From positions 1 to 24,368 of the forward strand of contig DDEI01000067.1 of the NCBI GenBank assembly GCA_002336675.1: a stretch of 24,368 bases of DNA, written 5' to 3'. Each line of letters begins with the position of its first letter. The first letter of the stretch is position 1. The notes under the pieces were generated by a model. The model did not search any database, had not been told where the DNA came from, and saw only the letters and a program-made list of their open reading frames with translations. A program made the position numbers and the translations under genes. Shown in pieces: positions 1 to 9,100 of the stretch. This DNA is from Flavobacteriales bacterium UBA1958. GTDB lineage: Bacteria; Bacteroidota; Bacteroidia; Flavobacteriales_D; Sanyastnellaceae.

Positions 1-318
1 AAAGGTTCTAAACTAGATGCACAAGTGCACGTGGGTCATGATACTCAAATAGGAGAAAGATGCTTGATGGCAGCACAGGTAGGAATATCAGGATGCTGCA
101 TCATAGAAGATAACGTTACTTTATGGGGGCAGGTGGGATTAGCCGCTGAAGCAATCATTCGATCTGGAGCTGTGGTATTAGGCAAGGGTGGCATTATGGG
201 GGAGCTGGAAGGTAACAAAACGTATATGGGCGCTCCAGCTATAGAGGCCAGAGCTAAATGGAGAGAGTTGGCATTAATACGCAAGCTTCCTGAAATAATA
301 GAGGAATTACAAAGCTGA
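1..318 (+). CDS. lpxD: LpxD-type UDP-3-O-acylglucosamine N-acyltransferase, 3' part only
   Basis: This is the C-terminal 105 residues of a left-handed beta-helix (hexapeptide repeat) acyltransferase; the gene starts left of the window and the frame is open to base 1. LpxD transfers a 3-hydroxyacyl chain from acyl-ACP to UDP-3-O-acylglucosamine in lipid A synthesis in the cytoplasm. Visible: repeated I/V-G-x-x hexapeptide rungs, the HVGHDTQIG segment whose second His (residue 13 of the fragment) matches the catalytic His of LpxD, AAQVGISG and GQVGLAA rungs, a GAPA turn, then a short C-terminal helix. The family assignment rests on these; Bacteroidota often carry a second LpxD-like paralogue, so it could be that rather than the primary enzyme. 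A weak hairpin follows the stop. Confidence 0.8.
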   Translation, partial: KGSKLDAQVHVGHDTQIGERCLMAAQVGISGCCIIEDNVTLWGQVGLAAEAIIRSGAVVLGKGGIMGELEGNKTYMGAPAIEARAKWRELALIRKLPEIIEELQS

Positions 319-319
319 G

Positions 320-341
320 AACACCCTTAATAAAGAGTGTT
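320..341 (+). terminator. Imperfect hairpin after lpxD-like gene
   Basis: AACACCCTT and AAGAGTGTT pair over nine positions with one C-A mismatch around a 4-base AATA loop, starting two bases after the lpxD-like stop. What follows is T-rich but broken by A (AGATATTAATTTT), so it may only be a weak terminator or attenuator before the phosphatase gene. Confidence 0.3.
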
Positions 342-358
342 AGATATTAATTTTAACA

Positions 359-1585
359 ATGGCAAGTAAAGTAGACAGACTTATAGAAAAAATGAAAGTG
401 AAAGACTTCAAGCTGAAGTCTATGCTGGAAATCACCAAGGCTATAAATGCTGAGGCGCCTACAGAAAGACTACTCAGTCTATTTAAGAAAGCTGCGGTAG
501 AAGAATTGGGCATAGATAAACTTCTCCTTTTTTCATTTGATGAGTCATGGAAATGTATTCTTAAAATAGGAGTTACAGATGAAATTTATGATGTAAAGGA
601 TCAGTCGTTATTTCATGCTACAGATTCTATCTCACTGTCTACCGGAACTGGAACTAACGAGTCTTTTGACATAGTTATTCCAGTGCACCATAACAATGCG
701 CCAATAGCTTATCTACTGGTAGGTGATCTAGCCGAGGAGGACCTTAAAATATCCCCTGGTATTAAGCATATGAATTATATTCAAACGCTTACGAATATTA
801 TAATAGTAGCTATCAGAAATAAGTCGCTTGCTCTAGAAAATATAGCGCAGCAGATGGTAAAGAAAGAACTGGAATTAGCAGCAGATCTCCAACAGCTATT
901 GGTTCCTAATAAAATAGAAAGTACCGGCGAGCTAGACGCGGCAAGCTTCTACAAACCGCATGCTCAACTAGGAGGAGATTATTATGATTTCGTTACTCTA
1001 GCAGATGGTAGAAAAATGTTCTGTATAGCAGATGTAAGTGGAAAGGGAGTGAGTGCTGCTTTTCTTATGAGTAATTTTCAAGCGCATTTACGCGCCATAT
1101 TCAGATACACGAATCAGCAGCTGGAAGATGTAGTGCGAGATCTCAACAAAAAGGTTAATAGTAGTGCCATGGGAGAAAAGTACATCACCATGTTTATAGG
1201 CCTCTGGGACAATAAAACTCGTGAGCTGATTTATATTAACTGTGGTCACAATCCTCCGCTGCTAGAAAACGGAACTAATAACATCATAGAATTAACCGAT
1301 GGATCTGTGGGCCTAGGCATGTTAGAAGAAATTCCGAGTATTAGTGAGGGTTCTGTTTTCATTAAACCTAATTCTAGACTGATCTGTTTTACTGACGGAC
1401 TAGTAGAGACAGAAAATGATCAGATGCAGGAGTTTGGAGTAGAACGCGTAATAGGAATTCTAGAAAAAAATCCTATAGCTGACTCTGAGCAAATAAATAG
1501 TAGATTGATAACAGCAGTAAATAATCACCGCGGTGAGATGCCCTTCATGGATGATACGGCTATTCTTACACTGCGGTTTACTTAG
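359..1585 (+). CDS. GAF-like sensor with SpoIIE/RsbU-type PP2C phosphatase domain
   Basis: 408-residue soluble protein. Residues about 15-160 resemble a GAF-type sensor domain; a helical linker (about 160-190, LELAADLQQLLVP, typical of RsbU-like phosphatases) leads to a SpoIIE/PP2C domain at about 190-406. Metal-binding motifs are present: LGGDYYDF (about 203-210), ADVSGKG (about 224), CFTDGLVE (about 342) and DDTAILTL near the end, so the enzyme should be an active Mn/Mg-dependent Ser/Thr phosphatase. In other bacteria this family dephosphorylates anti-sigma antagonists or STAS proteins; no such partner, kinase or response-regulator receiver is seen nearby, so its target is unknown. The ATG start gives a complete domain. 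It converges on the O-antigen ligase gene with an 8-base overlap of the 3' ends. Confidence 0.85.
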   Translation: MASKVDRLIEKMKVKDFKLKSMLEITKAINAEAPTERLLSLFKKAAVEELGIDKLLLFSFDESWKCILKIGVTDEIYDVKDQSLFHATDSISLSTGTGTNESFDIVIPVHHNNAPIAYLLVGDLAEEDLKISPGIKHMNYIQTLTNIIIVAIRNKSLALENIAQQMVKKELELAADLQQLLVPNKIESTGELDAASFYKPHAQLGGDYYDFVTLADGRKMFCIADVSGKGVSAAFLMSNFQAHLRAIFRYTNQQLEDVVRDLNKKVNSSAMGEKYITMFIGLWDNKTRELIYINCGHNPPLLENGTNNIIELTDGSVGLGMLEEIPSISEGSVFIKPNSRLICFTDGLVETENDQMQEFGVERVIGILEKNPIADSEQINSRLITAVNNHRGEMPFMDDTAILTLRFT

Positions 1586-3011
1586 CAGAATATTCCTTTT
1601 CGGGCAAGTGAAATAAATCTAATGCCACTAGTATGGCCGAGAACCCCCAAAACACACACGATATTTTATCAGTGTCTAAAAAATTATTCAGCACTCCGTG
1701 AACGTAGTAGGTGAATAATCCAAGATAACAAGTAATAGCGAGCATTTTTACATGCCCATTAGGCAGCGCGTACACCACTCTAAATGCTGTAATGGTTACC
1801 GTTATTAGTATAAACAAATAAAGTAACGGGCCCAAGAATCCCATTTCTGCCAGAGGTCCGAGATATTCACTGTGCGCATTTCCTGCATCTCCGCTATCTG
1901 TAGTAATTATAGTTTTATCAGCGGAGCTCTGAAAAGGCGCATATTCAAATGCGTAGCTTCCAGGCCCCCATCCTACTATAGGCCTTTCTTCGAACATTCT
2001 GAGCGCAGCGTTCCATCTGTTTAGTCTTTCCAGATTGGATGCATCTGAACTAATATTAGAGATACTTTCTACATGCTCACTAAAGCTATCTGAACTATCC
2101 TGCTTGTTTCTTTCTAAATCCATTAAGACCTGCTCTATGGTAAAAAACACAAACACTCCGCCTAAGGCCGTAAGAATAACCAGTGTGGATAATTTCACCT
2201 TGAAATACATAAACAAGCCCACTACTCCAGCAGCTATAAGACTGACCCATGCAGCTCTGGTATATGATAAAATAAGTGCTGTTACGAATATGGCTAGTGC
2301 TGGAACTAAAAGCAGCTTAGTGGTCGTCTTTAGCTTATCTGTAAATAGCATCCCCACGAATGTAGGCAGTGTAAATGCCAAAGCTGCTCCGTAAGAAGTA
2401 TGATCATTAAAAAAAGGAGTCATCACCCAGTGCGCTGGATCATGCTCGAAACCTTCCATAGCATGCCTCGTTAAGGTATAGAACATTACGAAAAACAGTG
2501 GAAACATATATAACCAGAAGTAGCGATCTATATTTTTTATGTTTTTAAATAAATGGATTGCTATAAAGAAAAAACTCACCACAAACCAAGCTCTACTAAT
2601 TAAGTATTTAAACGACACTAGAGGCTGGGAGCTAATAAAACTGGTGATAAATATCCATAAGAAATAGGCGTAAATACACCAACTAACAGGATGTGCGAAA
2701 ATCCGCTTATCTATAGTTGTATTGGCCAGCATTTTCACAATAAACAGAAGCATAACTACTATTAGTAGTGGCTCAGTGGGTAAAGACAAGCCCGCGCCCT
2801 CGAATCCCAAATCATCTAGATTTACCGAAATAGGAGCCATAAAGACTATCCCTAACAATAGGTAATCCATCTTGTAGAAAGCGAGTACCAATACCAGCAT
2901 TACTATAGGAATTAGACTGAAATAGAAAAACTCAAATCCAATAGCCAGTGCCTGCAATACTGCAAATAAACCGCCTATGGCATAGATATATTTAAGGTTG
3001 ATGGTTTGCAA
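1578..3011 (-). CDS. O-antigen ligase / Wzy polymerase family membrane protein
   Basis: 477-residue inner-membrane protein with about ten to twelve hydrophobic segments and a large periplasmic loop between about residues 300 and 400 containing the Wzy_C signature: RLNRWNAALRMF, RPIVGWGPG and NAHSEYL followed by EMGFLG (His about 378). Proteins of this superfamily join glycan repeat units (Wzy) or attach glycans to lipid A core or proteins (WaaL, PglL); sequence alone does not separate these. Start: the codon at 3011 is TTG, with an in-frame stop two codons upstream (3015-3017) and no ATG until residue 38, which would remove the first membrane segment, so TTG is preferred. It lies 8 bases after the Wzz-type gene, the same unit and likely translationally coupled, which supports a role in long-chain surface glycan assembly. 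Confidence 0.85.
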   Translation of the reverse strand: MQTINLKYIYAIGGLFAVLQALAIGFEFFYFSLIPIVMLVLVLAFYKMDYLLLGIVFMAPISVNLDDLGFEGAGLSLPTEPLLIVVMLLFIVKMLANTTIDKRIFAHPVSWCIYAYFLWIFITSFISSQPLVSFKYLISRAWFVVSFFFIAIHLFKNIKNIDRYFWLYMFPLFFVMFYTLTRHAMEGFEHDPAHWVMTPFFNDHTSYGAALAFTLPTFVGMLFTDKLKTTTKLLLVPALAIFVTALILSYTRAAWVSLIAAGVVGLFMYFKVKLSTLVILTALGGVFVFFTIEQVLMDLERNKQDSSDSFSEHVESISNISSDASNLERLNRWNAALRMFEERPIVGWGPGSYAFEYAPFQSSADKTIITTDSGDAGNAHSEYLGPLAEMGFLGPLLYLFILITVTITAFRVVYALPNGHVKMLAITCYLGLFTYYVHGVLNNFLDTDKISCVFWGFSAILVALDLFHLPEKEYSAK

Positions 3012-3019
3012 CGCTTAGC

Positions 3020-4063
3020 TTAAAATTCTATCTTACCCTGAGCTCTAAGAGCAGAAATATTTTCCCAAAGAAGGAGAACAATTACAGAAAACACAAAAGC
3101 AGAAAGGACTGACATTACACAAATAAGCCACCTAACCGGATAGGCCTTTTTATCAGAAATAGAAGCGCTATTAACAATCTGAGATGCCGAAATCTGAGAA
3201 TTCATATCGATGCCAAATCGCTCTATATTTTTCTTAAACCTATCTTCTCTATCTATAATATTTTCTAACGTTCTCTCTAAACTAATGAATTGTACTCCAA
3301 ACTCAGAGAGCTCTCTCATTCGTTGATTTAGAATTTCGGCTTGCTTACTTCTGCCTTCATTAATAGCAGTAGCATACTGCTCATTTATTCCCTCTAACTG
3401 AGTAGTGTAATCATAAACTCCTTTATCTCTAAGGTCGTTTAGCCCATTCTCTATTCCTAGCTTTTCTCTCTGTAATGACTCATAGCCCGCGACAGCATAA
3501 CTATATGCTTTCTCAGCCATTCCGTTTCTTAATCGAGCCGAAACTGTATCTAAGTAAGCCACTACATCATTAGCTATCATGGCAGCCGTATCAGGACTGT
3601 GATCAAACACCTGTAAAGAAACAGAGGTGTATTTAGTAAGCCTAGCAGAAATGTTTTCATCATAGGTCTCCCCCATAACAGTATTAGCTCCAGGTTCATC
3701 CTGTTCTATATCGTAATGTTTCCAAAGATTATATTTCGTTATAATAGCAGTTCTAATCTGTTCAGAGTTTAATAACTGAAGCATCTGCTCGGCCACATCT
3801 TTATCTCCGAATTCTAGAATGTCATCATTAATGACTTCCTCTGTAATCTGAGAACCCAGTGACACCTGCGGTACCGCAAAGAATTCTACTGTACTTTTAT
3901 ATTTTTCCTGTATAGTGAAAGCCGCTATAACCGAAGCTACACCCGATAGAGCAGATATAATTAAGATAGGCCAACGCCATTTATAAAAAAACACTACTAG
4001 ATTAAACGATTGAAAGTAACCTGATTCTTCAGGGTTTTGAGCTGGAGTATTCTTCTCAGTCAT
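3020..4063 (-). CDS. Wzz-type polysaccharide chain-length determinant
   Basis: 347 residues from the ATG at 4063. Layout: short cytoplasmic N-terminus, membrane segment about 31-51, a periplasmic, largely helical region of about 260 residues, and a second membrane segment about 312-334 with a short cytoplasmic tail. This is the polysaccharide co-polymerase (Wzz) plan, without the C-terminal tyrosine kinase of Wzc. The family sets the length of glycans made by Wzy; the ligase/polymerase gene follows after 8 bases. An upstream GTG at 4093 would extend the frame by 10 residues, but those codons overlap a perfect -7 promoter element (4082-4089), so the ATG is the better start. Confidence 0.82.
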   Translation of the reverse strand: MTEKNTPAQNPEESGYFQSFNLVVFFYKWRWPILIISALSGVASVIAAFTIQEKYKSTVEFFAVPQVSLGSQITEEVINDDILEFGDKDVAEQMLQLLNSEQIRTAIITKYNLWKHYDIEQDEPGANTVMGETYDENISARLTKYTSVSLQVFDHSPDTAAMIANDVVAYLDTVSARLRNGMAEKAYSYAVAGYESLQREKLGIENGLNDLRDKGVYDYTTQLEGINEQYATAINEGRSKQAEILNQRMRELSEFGVQFISLERTLENIIDREDRFKKNIERFGIDMNSQISASQIVNSASISDKKAYPVRWLICVMSVLSAFVFSVIVLLLWENISALRAQGKIEF

Positions 4064-4081
4064 AAGGTCTGTAAATTTGTG

Positions 4082-4089
4082 CAAAAATA
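4082..4089 (-). promoter_or_regulatory. Bacteroidetes -7 element upstream of wzz-like gene
   Basis: TATTTTTG on the minus strand is an exact match to TAnnTTTG. It would start transcription near 4078, giving a leader of roughly 15 bases before the ATG at 4063. I see no clear -33 TTTG at the usual spacing. Confidence 0.5.
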
Positions 4090-4267
4090 ACACACACAGT
4101 GAAACTTCTGCTATAGTTTGAATTGGTCAAAAAGTAAAACTAAAAACGTTTACTAATATTGTCATTATTGAGTAGTTTTTTTCACTTCTTTCAAGTTGAA
4201 AAATACGCAAGTTTTATAAGAGCGTTGCAAAAGATGAGAGAAATGCCAATTCTGAAATTTGAACGTT

Positions 4268-4275
4268 TATTTTTG
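4268..4275 (+). promoter_or_regulatory. Bacteroidetes -7 element upstream of GT4-rnhB pair
   Basis: TATTTTTG is an exact match to TAnnTTTG on the plus strand. A start near 4279 would give a leader of about 100 bases ahead of the glycosyltransferase ATG at 4381. No -33 TTTG at the canonical distance is evident, so support is partial. Confidence 0.42.
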
Positions 4276-4380
4276 GGCTATCCAATACGATAATCATATA
4301 CTGCGGCTTATTTCACTAACCTCTATTTTACAGGGGGTAGTAAATTTAGTCAGAATAACATTTCTGAGGAATAAAAACAC

Positions 4381-5487
4381 ATGAAAATAGCTATTAACAT
4401 ACGTTTAGTAAGGCCCGATGGTATGGATGGTATGGGCTGGTTTTCTTACGAAATAGTTCGAAGATGGGTCGGGTGTTTTCCTGAACATGAATTTATTCTA
4501 CTCACCGATAAAAGCTCTCTGAAAAAACAAATTTATGGGCCTAATGTTCAGCATAAGATTCTAATGCCCCCTGCCAGAAGATTATTTTTAATTAACTGGT
4601 GGAACTCAGCAGCTAAAAGTTATGTAAACAAAATTCAACCCGATGTTTTTATTACTCTGGACGGGCAGTATGCTCACCCTATAAATGTGCCTGTGCTAAC
4701 CGTTATTCATGACTTGAATTTTCACCATCATCCTGAATGGATGACTGAAAAATTGGCGCATTTCTATAATTCGAGCTTTCCTGAATGTGCGGCTAATGCG
4801 AATAGAATAGCTACGGTTAGTGCCTATAGTAAAAAAGACATCTCTGAGAGTTATGGAATAGCAGCAGATAAAATAGATGTGGTATATAATGGGTTTAATG
4901 AAAAGCTAATGGCAGTTCAAAACACTCCTCAAAAAGAAAATCCCTATTTCTTTTTTATCGGCATTCAGGTACCTAGAAAAAATATAGCTGGTCTCATAAA
5001 GGCATTCACTCTTTTTAAAGAAACATATAAAACTGATCACCAATTAAAATTAGCTGGACATGACTATATGTGGGATGAAGAAATGAAAACTGCGCTGCTT
5101 ACAAGCTCCGTTAAAAACGACATTATTCTCCTCGGTAGAACAGATTTTATAGATATAGAAGATCTCTATGCTGGGGCAGAGGCACTTCTTTACATTCCCC
5201 ATTTCGAGGGGTTCGGTATTCCTGTATTAGAAGGTTATGCAGCCGGACTTCCTCTAATATGCAGTAACACCACCTCACTCCCTGAAGTGGCTGGAGAAGC
5301 TGCACTGATGTTTTCACCTACAGATTATAACGGAATAGCTCAGGCTATGTACCGAGTAACCACAGATAAAAATCTAAGGGAAGACATGGTTCTAAAAGGG
5401 AAAAAACGATTAGAAATATTTAACTGGAAACGAACATCAGAAGCGCTTTGGAACGCTGTATTAAAAACTGTGGCAGATGGCTCTTAA
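4381..5487 (+). CDS. GT4-family glycosyltransferase
   Basis: 368-residue GT-B fold enzyme, expected at the cytoplasmic face of the membrane, transferring a sugar from a nucleotide sugar to a lipid-linked or other acceptor. The N-terminal acceptor half carries a glycine-rich start (DGMGWFSYEI, near residue 20); the C-terminal half has the donor-site motif EGFGIPVLE with the EX7E glutamates at 276 and 284, followed by GLPLICSNTTSLPEVAGEAA, typical of GT4. A GAGGAA sequence lies about 9 bases before the ATG, an unusually good ribosome-binding site for this genome. It overlaps rnhB by 11 bases. It stands apart from the main glycan block but faces away from the wzz/ligase pair, so it may act on the same glycan; donor and linkage cannot be read from sequence. 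Confidence 0.88.
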   Translation: MKIAINIRLVRPDGMDGMGWFSYEIVRRWVGCFPEHEFILLTDKSSLKKQIYGPNVQHKILMPPARRLFLINWWNSAAKSYVNKIQPDVFITLDGQYAHPINVPVLTVIHDLNFHHHPEWMTEKLAHFYNSSFPECAANANRIATVSAYSKKDISESYGIAADKIDVVYNGFNEKLMAVQNTPQKENPYFFFIGIQVPRKNIAGLIKAFTLFKETYKTDHQLKLAGHDYMWDEEMKTALLTSSVKNDIILLGRTDFIDIEDLYAGAEALLYIPHFEGFGIPVLEGYAAGLPLICSNTTSLPEVAGEAALMFSPTDYNGIAQAMYRVTTDKNLREDMVLKGKKRLEIFNWKRTSEALWNAVLKTVADGS

Positions 5488-6088
5488 ATTTTCTTTCTAT
5501 AAAAAAGGCATAGAAGCAGGATGTGATGAAGCCGGAAGAGGGTGTTTGTGCGGACCTGTTTTTGCGGCAGCGGTCATTCTAAAAAAAGGGTTTAAAAATT
5601 CTGTGCTGAATGATTCCAAAAAACTAAATAAAAAAAATAGAGACGAACTGCGGATTATCATAGAAAACGAAGCTTTAGCATGGGCTGTGGGAATAGTGAC
5701 AGAGAGAGAAATAGATGGCATAAATATACTCAATGCTTCTTTTCTGGCTATGCACAGAGCGGTGGACCAGCTTTCAAAAAAACCAGGACTTCTGCTCATA
5801 GACGGAAACAGATTTAATGCCTACGACAGGATCCCACATGAATGCGTTATTAAAGGTGATGGAAAATACATGAGCATAGCGGCTGCTTCTATTTTAGCCA
5901 AAACACACAGGGATGAGTATATGTATGCTCTGCATGAGATTCATCCTGAGTATAATTGGAAACAAAATCAAGGTTATCCTACTAAAGCACATAGAGCGGC
6001 CATAAAAGAATTCGGCCCTACCGAATCTCATAGAATGACGTTTGCTCTTCTGCCCAGAGAGTCGGAAGAGGAACAATCGAAGGATTGA
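5477..6088 (+). CDS. rnhB: Ribonuclease HII
   Basis: 203 residues, normal length for RNase HII, which cuts the RNA strand of RNA-DNA hybrids and starts removal of single ribonucleotides from DNA. The catalytic pair D17-E18 lies in the signature GCDEAGRG, followed by GPVFAAAV and NDSKKL; the next acid is D109 in LLLIDG, and a KGDGKYMSIAAASILAK block carries the likely fourth acid D128. The ATG lies inside the last codons of the upstream glycosyltransferase (11-base overlap in another frame), which implies co-transcription and probably coupled translation. Functionally the two genes look unrelated. The 3' end converges on the propeller-protein gene with 24 bases between. Confidence 0.95.
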   Translation: MALKFSFYKKGIEAGCDEAGRGCLCGPVFAAAVILKKGFKNSVLNDSKKLNKKNRDELRIIIENEALAWAVGIVTEREIDGINILNASFLAMHRAVDQLSKKPGLLLIDGNRFNAYDRIPHECVIKGDGKYMSIAAASILAKTHRDEYMYALHEIHPEYNWKQNQGYPTKAHRAAIKEFGPTESHRMTFALLPRESEEEQSKD

Positions 6089-6112
6089 TTTTTAGGAAAA
6101 AGAAGTAAGTCT

Positions 6113-9100
6113 TTACTCCACAATAGTTACATGCCCTATCGATATTTTTCGGCCGTAATTGTAATCTTTATAGGATATTCTCCAAGTATAAGTATCTATT
6201 ATTGGTTCAAAACCTTTGCACCTTCCATCCCAACCGTAAGCGGGATTATTACTCTCAAAGATCATCTCTCCCCACCTATTAAAAATCTGCATATTAAATC
6301 CTGCTACTAAGAGCCCTTCTGCTATAAAGACATCATTTATTCCATCTCCATTGGGAGTAAACGAATTAGGGACATACAGCGGACCTTTGACCTCTACCAG
6401 GACGCCATCATAATTCTCACACCCAAATTCGTCTATGACATTTAGAAAATACCAATGATTGACCGATGGGTAAACTGTCGGTTCTAGACAAGTTAAACAA
6501 CTTAAATCTTCATGAGAACTCCACGAATAATCTTCGGTGCTAACACTTCCCATTAAAACCGCTGTATCTAAGAACATGACCTCGATATTGGGGCCGGCGT
6601 CTACCAGTGGTAATGGAAGCACTGTAATAATGGTGGTGGTGCTGTCTTGACATCCATTGACATCAGTCACTACTACCTGAAACTCTGAAGTATTCTCTGG
6701 CGACACAAATGGAATTTCCACCTCTTCTCCAGTCGTTAGATTAGTCCAGTTATATACCGCGCCTCCTCCAGCAGTAAGTAGAATGTCATCCTCATAACAA
6801 ATAGAGTCTGGTTCCATAATAATAGCCTCCGTTGTTCCTAATTGCACTAAAACCTCATCTATCCCTTCACCACACACATTATTTATTAAGACTTCATACA
6901 ATGTGGTGGCTAATGGGTTTACTACTACGGACTGAGTAGTGAAGTCTCCTGGAGTCCAGAACCAACTGTCACCCGCATTAGCACTTATGGTTAACTCCTC
7001 TGATTCACACACGAAAAGTGGTCCATAATCATCTCCACCTGGAGCTTCTTCTAGAACATCTATCGTTACCGATTCTTCACCCTCGCACCCCAGAGAAGTG
7101 GCAGAATAAAGCGTATAGGTAGTCGTTATTTCTGGGCTCACAGTAAATAAAGCCGTTTCACTAATCACTATTTCATCTTCGTTCGTCCACTCGAATACTG
7201 TTCCCCCTAATGCAGTTAAGGTGATAGATTCTCCCAAACATATTTCTTCTGCTGCCGCTATTTCTATTTCTAGCACATCTACCTCTATAGTCGCTGTTAC
7301 CGTTTCTTCACTGCATACATTTAAGTCGGTAAACTGTATGGTTACTGTTTCAGAGGGCTGAATAGAAACTTCAGATTCTATCAGATTTGGTAGAAGTGGA
7401 TTTATCTCCCAGTACGCATTTTCAGTTCCCATACCAATAACAATAATCTCTTCTCCCTCACAAATGCTCGTTGGAGCTATTATTTCTGGACTTACATCCC
7501 CTACTACTTCTATTGTCACCTGATCTACATTCCCATCCAAACAACCTGTATTGTCATTTCCAGTTAAAGAAATAATATATGTACCAGCCTCGTCATAAGA
7601 AATCGATGGGCTATCCACTAAACTAGTTTCATTATTACCAAAATTCCATTCGATATCTAAATCCTCATCAGAAAGATTGGTAAGTTGGACTTCATCATCT
7701 AAACAAACAATATCTGGGGCATCTAATCCTATTTCTACTTCTGCTCTTCCGAGATCAAACTTAAAAACACCCAAATCACAGTTGGCCGTATTATTCTGAT
7801 TACTCCAGGAATTACTAGTAGATGGAAAGTCACTGTTAGAGCCACAACCCGCACAAACTGCTTGATAAACGACCCCATCTTTACTGAATTTACTAGTTCC
7901 TCCATCCACATGCTCATTACTAATCCCTCCACCAAAATAGGTGGCGTATGATAATCCTGTAGCCTCTTCTTCCAATACGATTAAGTAAAAATCACTCCCA
8001 TCTGTACTAGACTGATATGCATCTGAAGTTATAGGTAATCCATTGGTCGTACTCGAAATGGCTTGACTAAATCCATTGGTAACGCCGCCCCAACCAGCCA
8101 AGAAGATTTTATTACAGTCGCTCACCAAAAACGCAGTTGGAGAGATATCTACCTCCCCACTTCCCGTTCCTATAGTAGTGCTCCATAAAGATGTATTTAG
8201 ATCATTCGTTAATTTATGAATAAACTGTCCACTATTAGGGTTAGAATAAACCGGGCCTTGAATAGGATAGTTTCCATTAGTCTGACCTACCACATACACA
8301 TCATCATCTGGGTCTAATTGAATAAAATAAGCTTGATCATAATTACCTGTTCCCATATAAGTGCAACCGAGAATAGCGCTCCCAAAAGAGTTAATCTTGC
8401 TTACATATCCACTAACACCACCTGGATTAGTAGCATTAAGTACTCCTGCAGAAGTGGGCAGATTCGAACTATTGGTTCCTCCCGCCATATAAATATTTCC
8501 TTCTGAATCTGGCTGCAAGCTATACCCGCTATCATCTGCACTCCCTCCGAAATAAGTTGACCACTGCAGGACGCTTAGATTAGAATTCATTTTAAACACC
8601 ACTCCATCTGTAACTCCACCGCCATAAATAGATTGAGCGCTTAAAGCTGTTGTAGGAAAATCTGGAGAAGAAGTAGATGTGGTAATATAAACAGATTCAT
8701 CTTCGTCTATAATTATTTCACCCCTAAATACATCTGCATAATTATACTCCAAAAACGGGGATTCATTTAGCCCGTCATTTCCAGTTCCTCCCACAAACGT
8801 GCATGCTACAAGCCCTCCGTTTTCACCATCTATCTGAGCTATGAAAATATCACATCCATTATCATGATCTCCCAAAGAAGTCGAAATATCAAAACTATTC
8901 CCACCATTAAAAGACGTATCGTAGGCTCCAGAAGTAATAGGAAAATTAGCAGACCCTGTTGTTCCCATAACGTAAATATCATTATTCAATGAGGAAATTA
9001 TACTATGAGGCCTTTCATTATCACTCCCTCCGATGTATGAACTGTAAAGCAATTCGGATCCATCTTCACTAAACTTAGTGATATAAGCATCACTGTAGTC

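Larger units (their letters stand above)
4064..4380. other. Divergent intergenic region between wzz-like and GT4 genes
   Basis: A 317-base A/T-rich spacer between divergent genes. It holds one exact TAnnTTTG element toward each gene (4082-4089 minus, 4268-4275 plus). A near match, TATAGTTTG, lies at about 4112-4120 on the plus strand. The palindrome AAACGTTT occurs near 4144 and a related AACGTTTA near 4262. No ORF, tRNA or strong terminator hairpin was seen. Confidence 0.6.

Noticed and set aside
2035..2394. A 119-codon plus-strand frame inside the O-antigen ligase gene
   Set aside because: Antisense to conserved Wzy_C sequence; no start context or family match.
4064..4093. Ten-residue N-terminal extension of the Wzz-type protein from a GTG at 4093
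   Set aside because: The extension overlaps an exact -7 promoter element at 4082-4089, and the ATG at 4063 starts a normal Wzz N-terminus.
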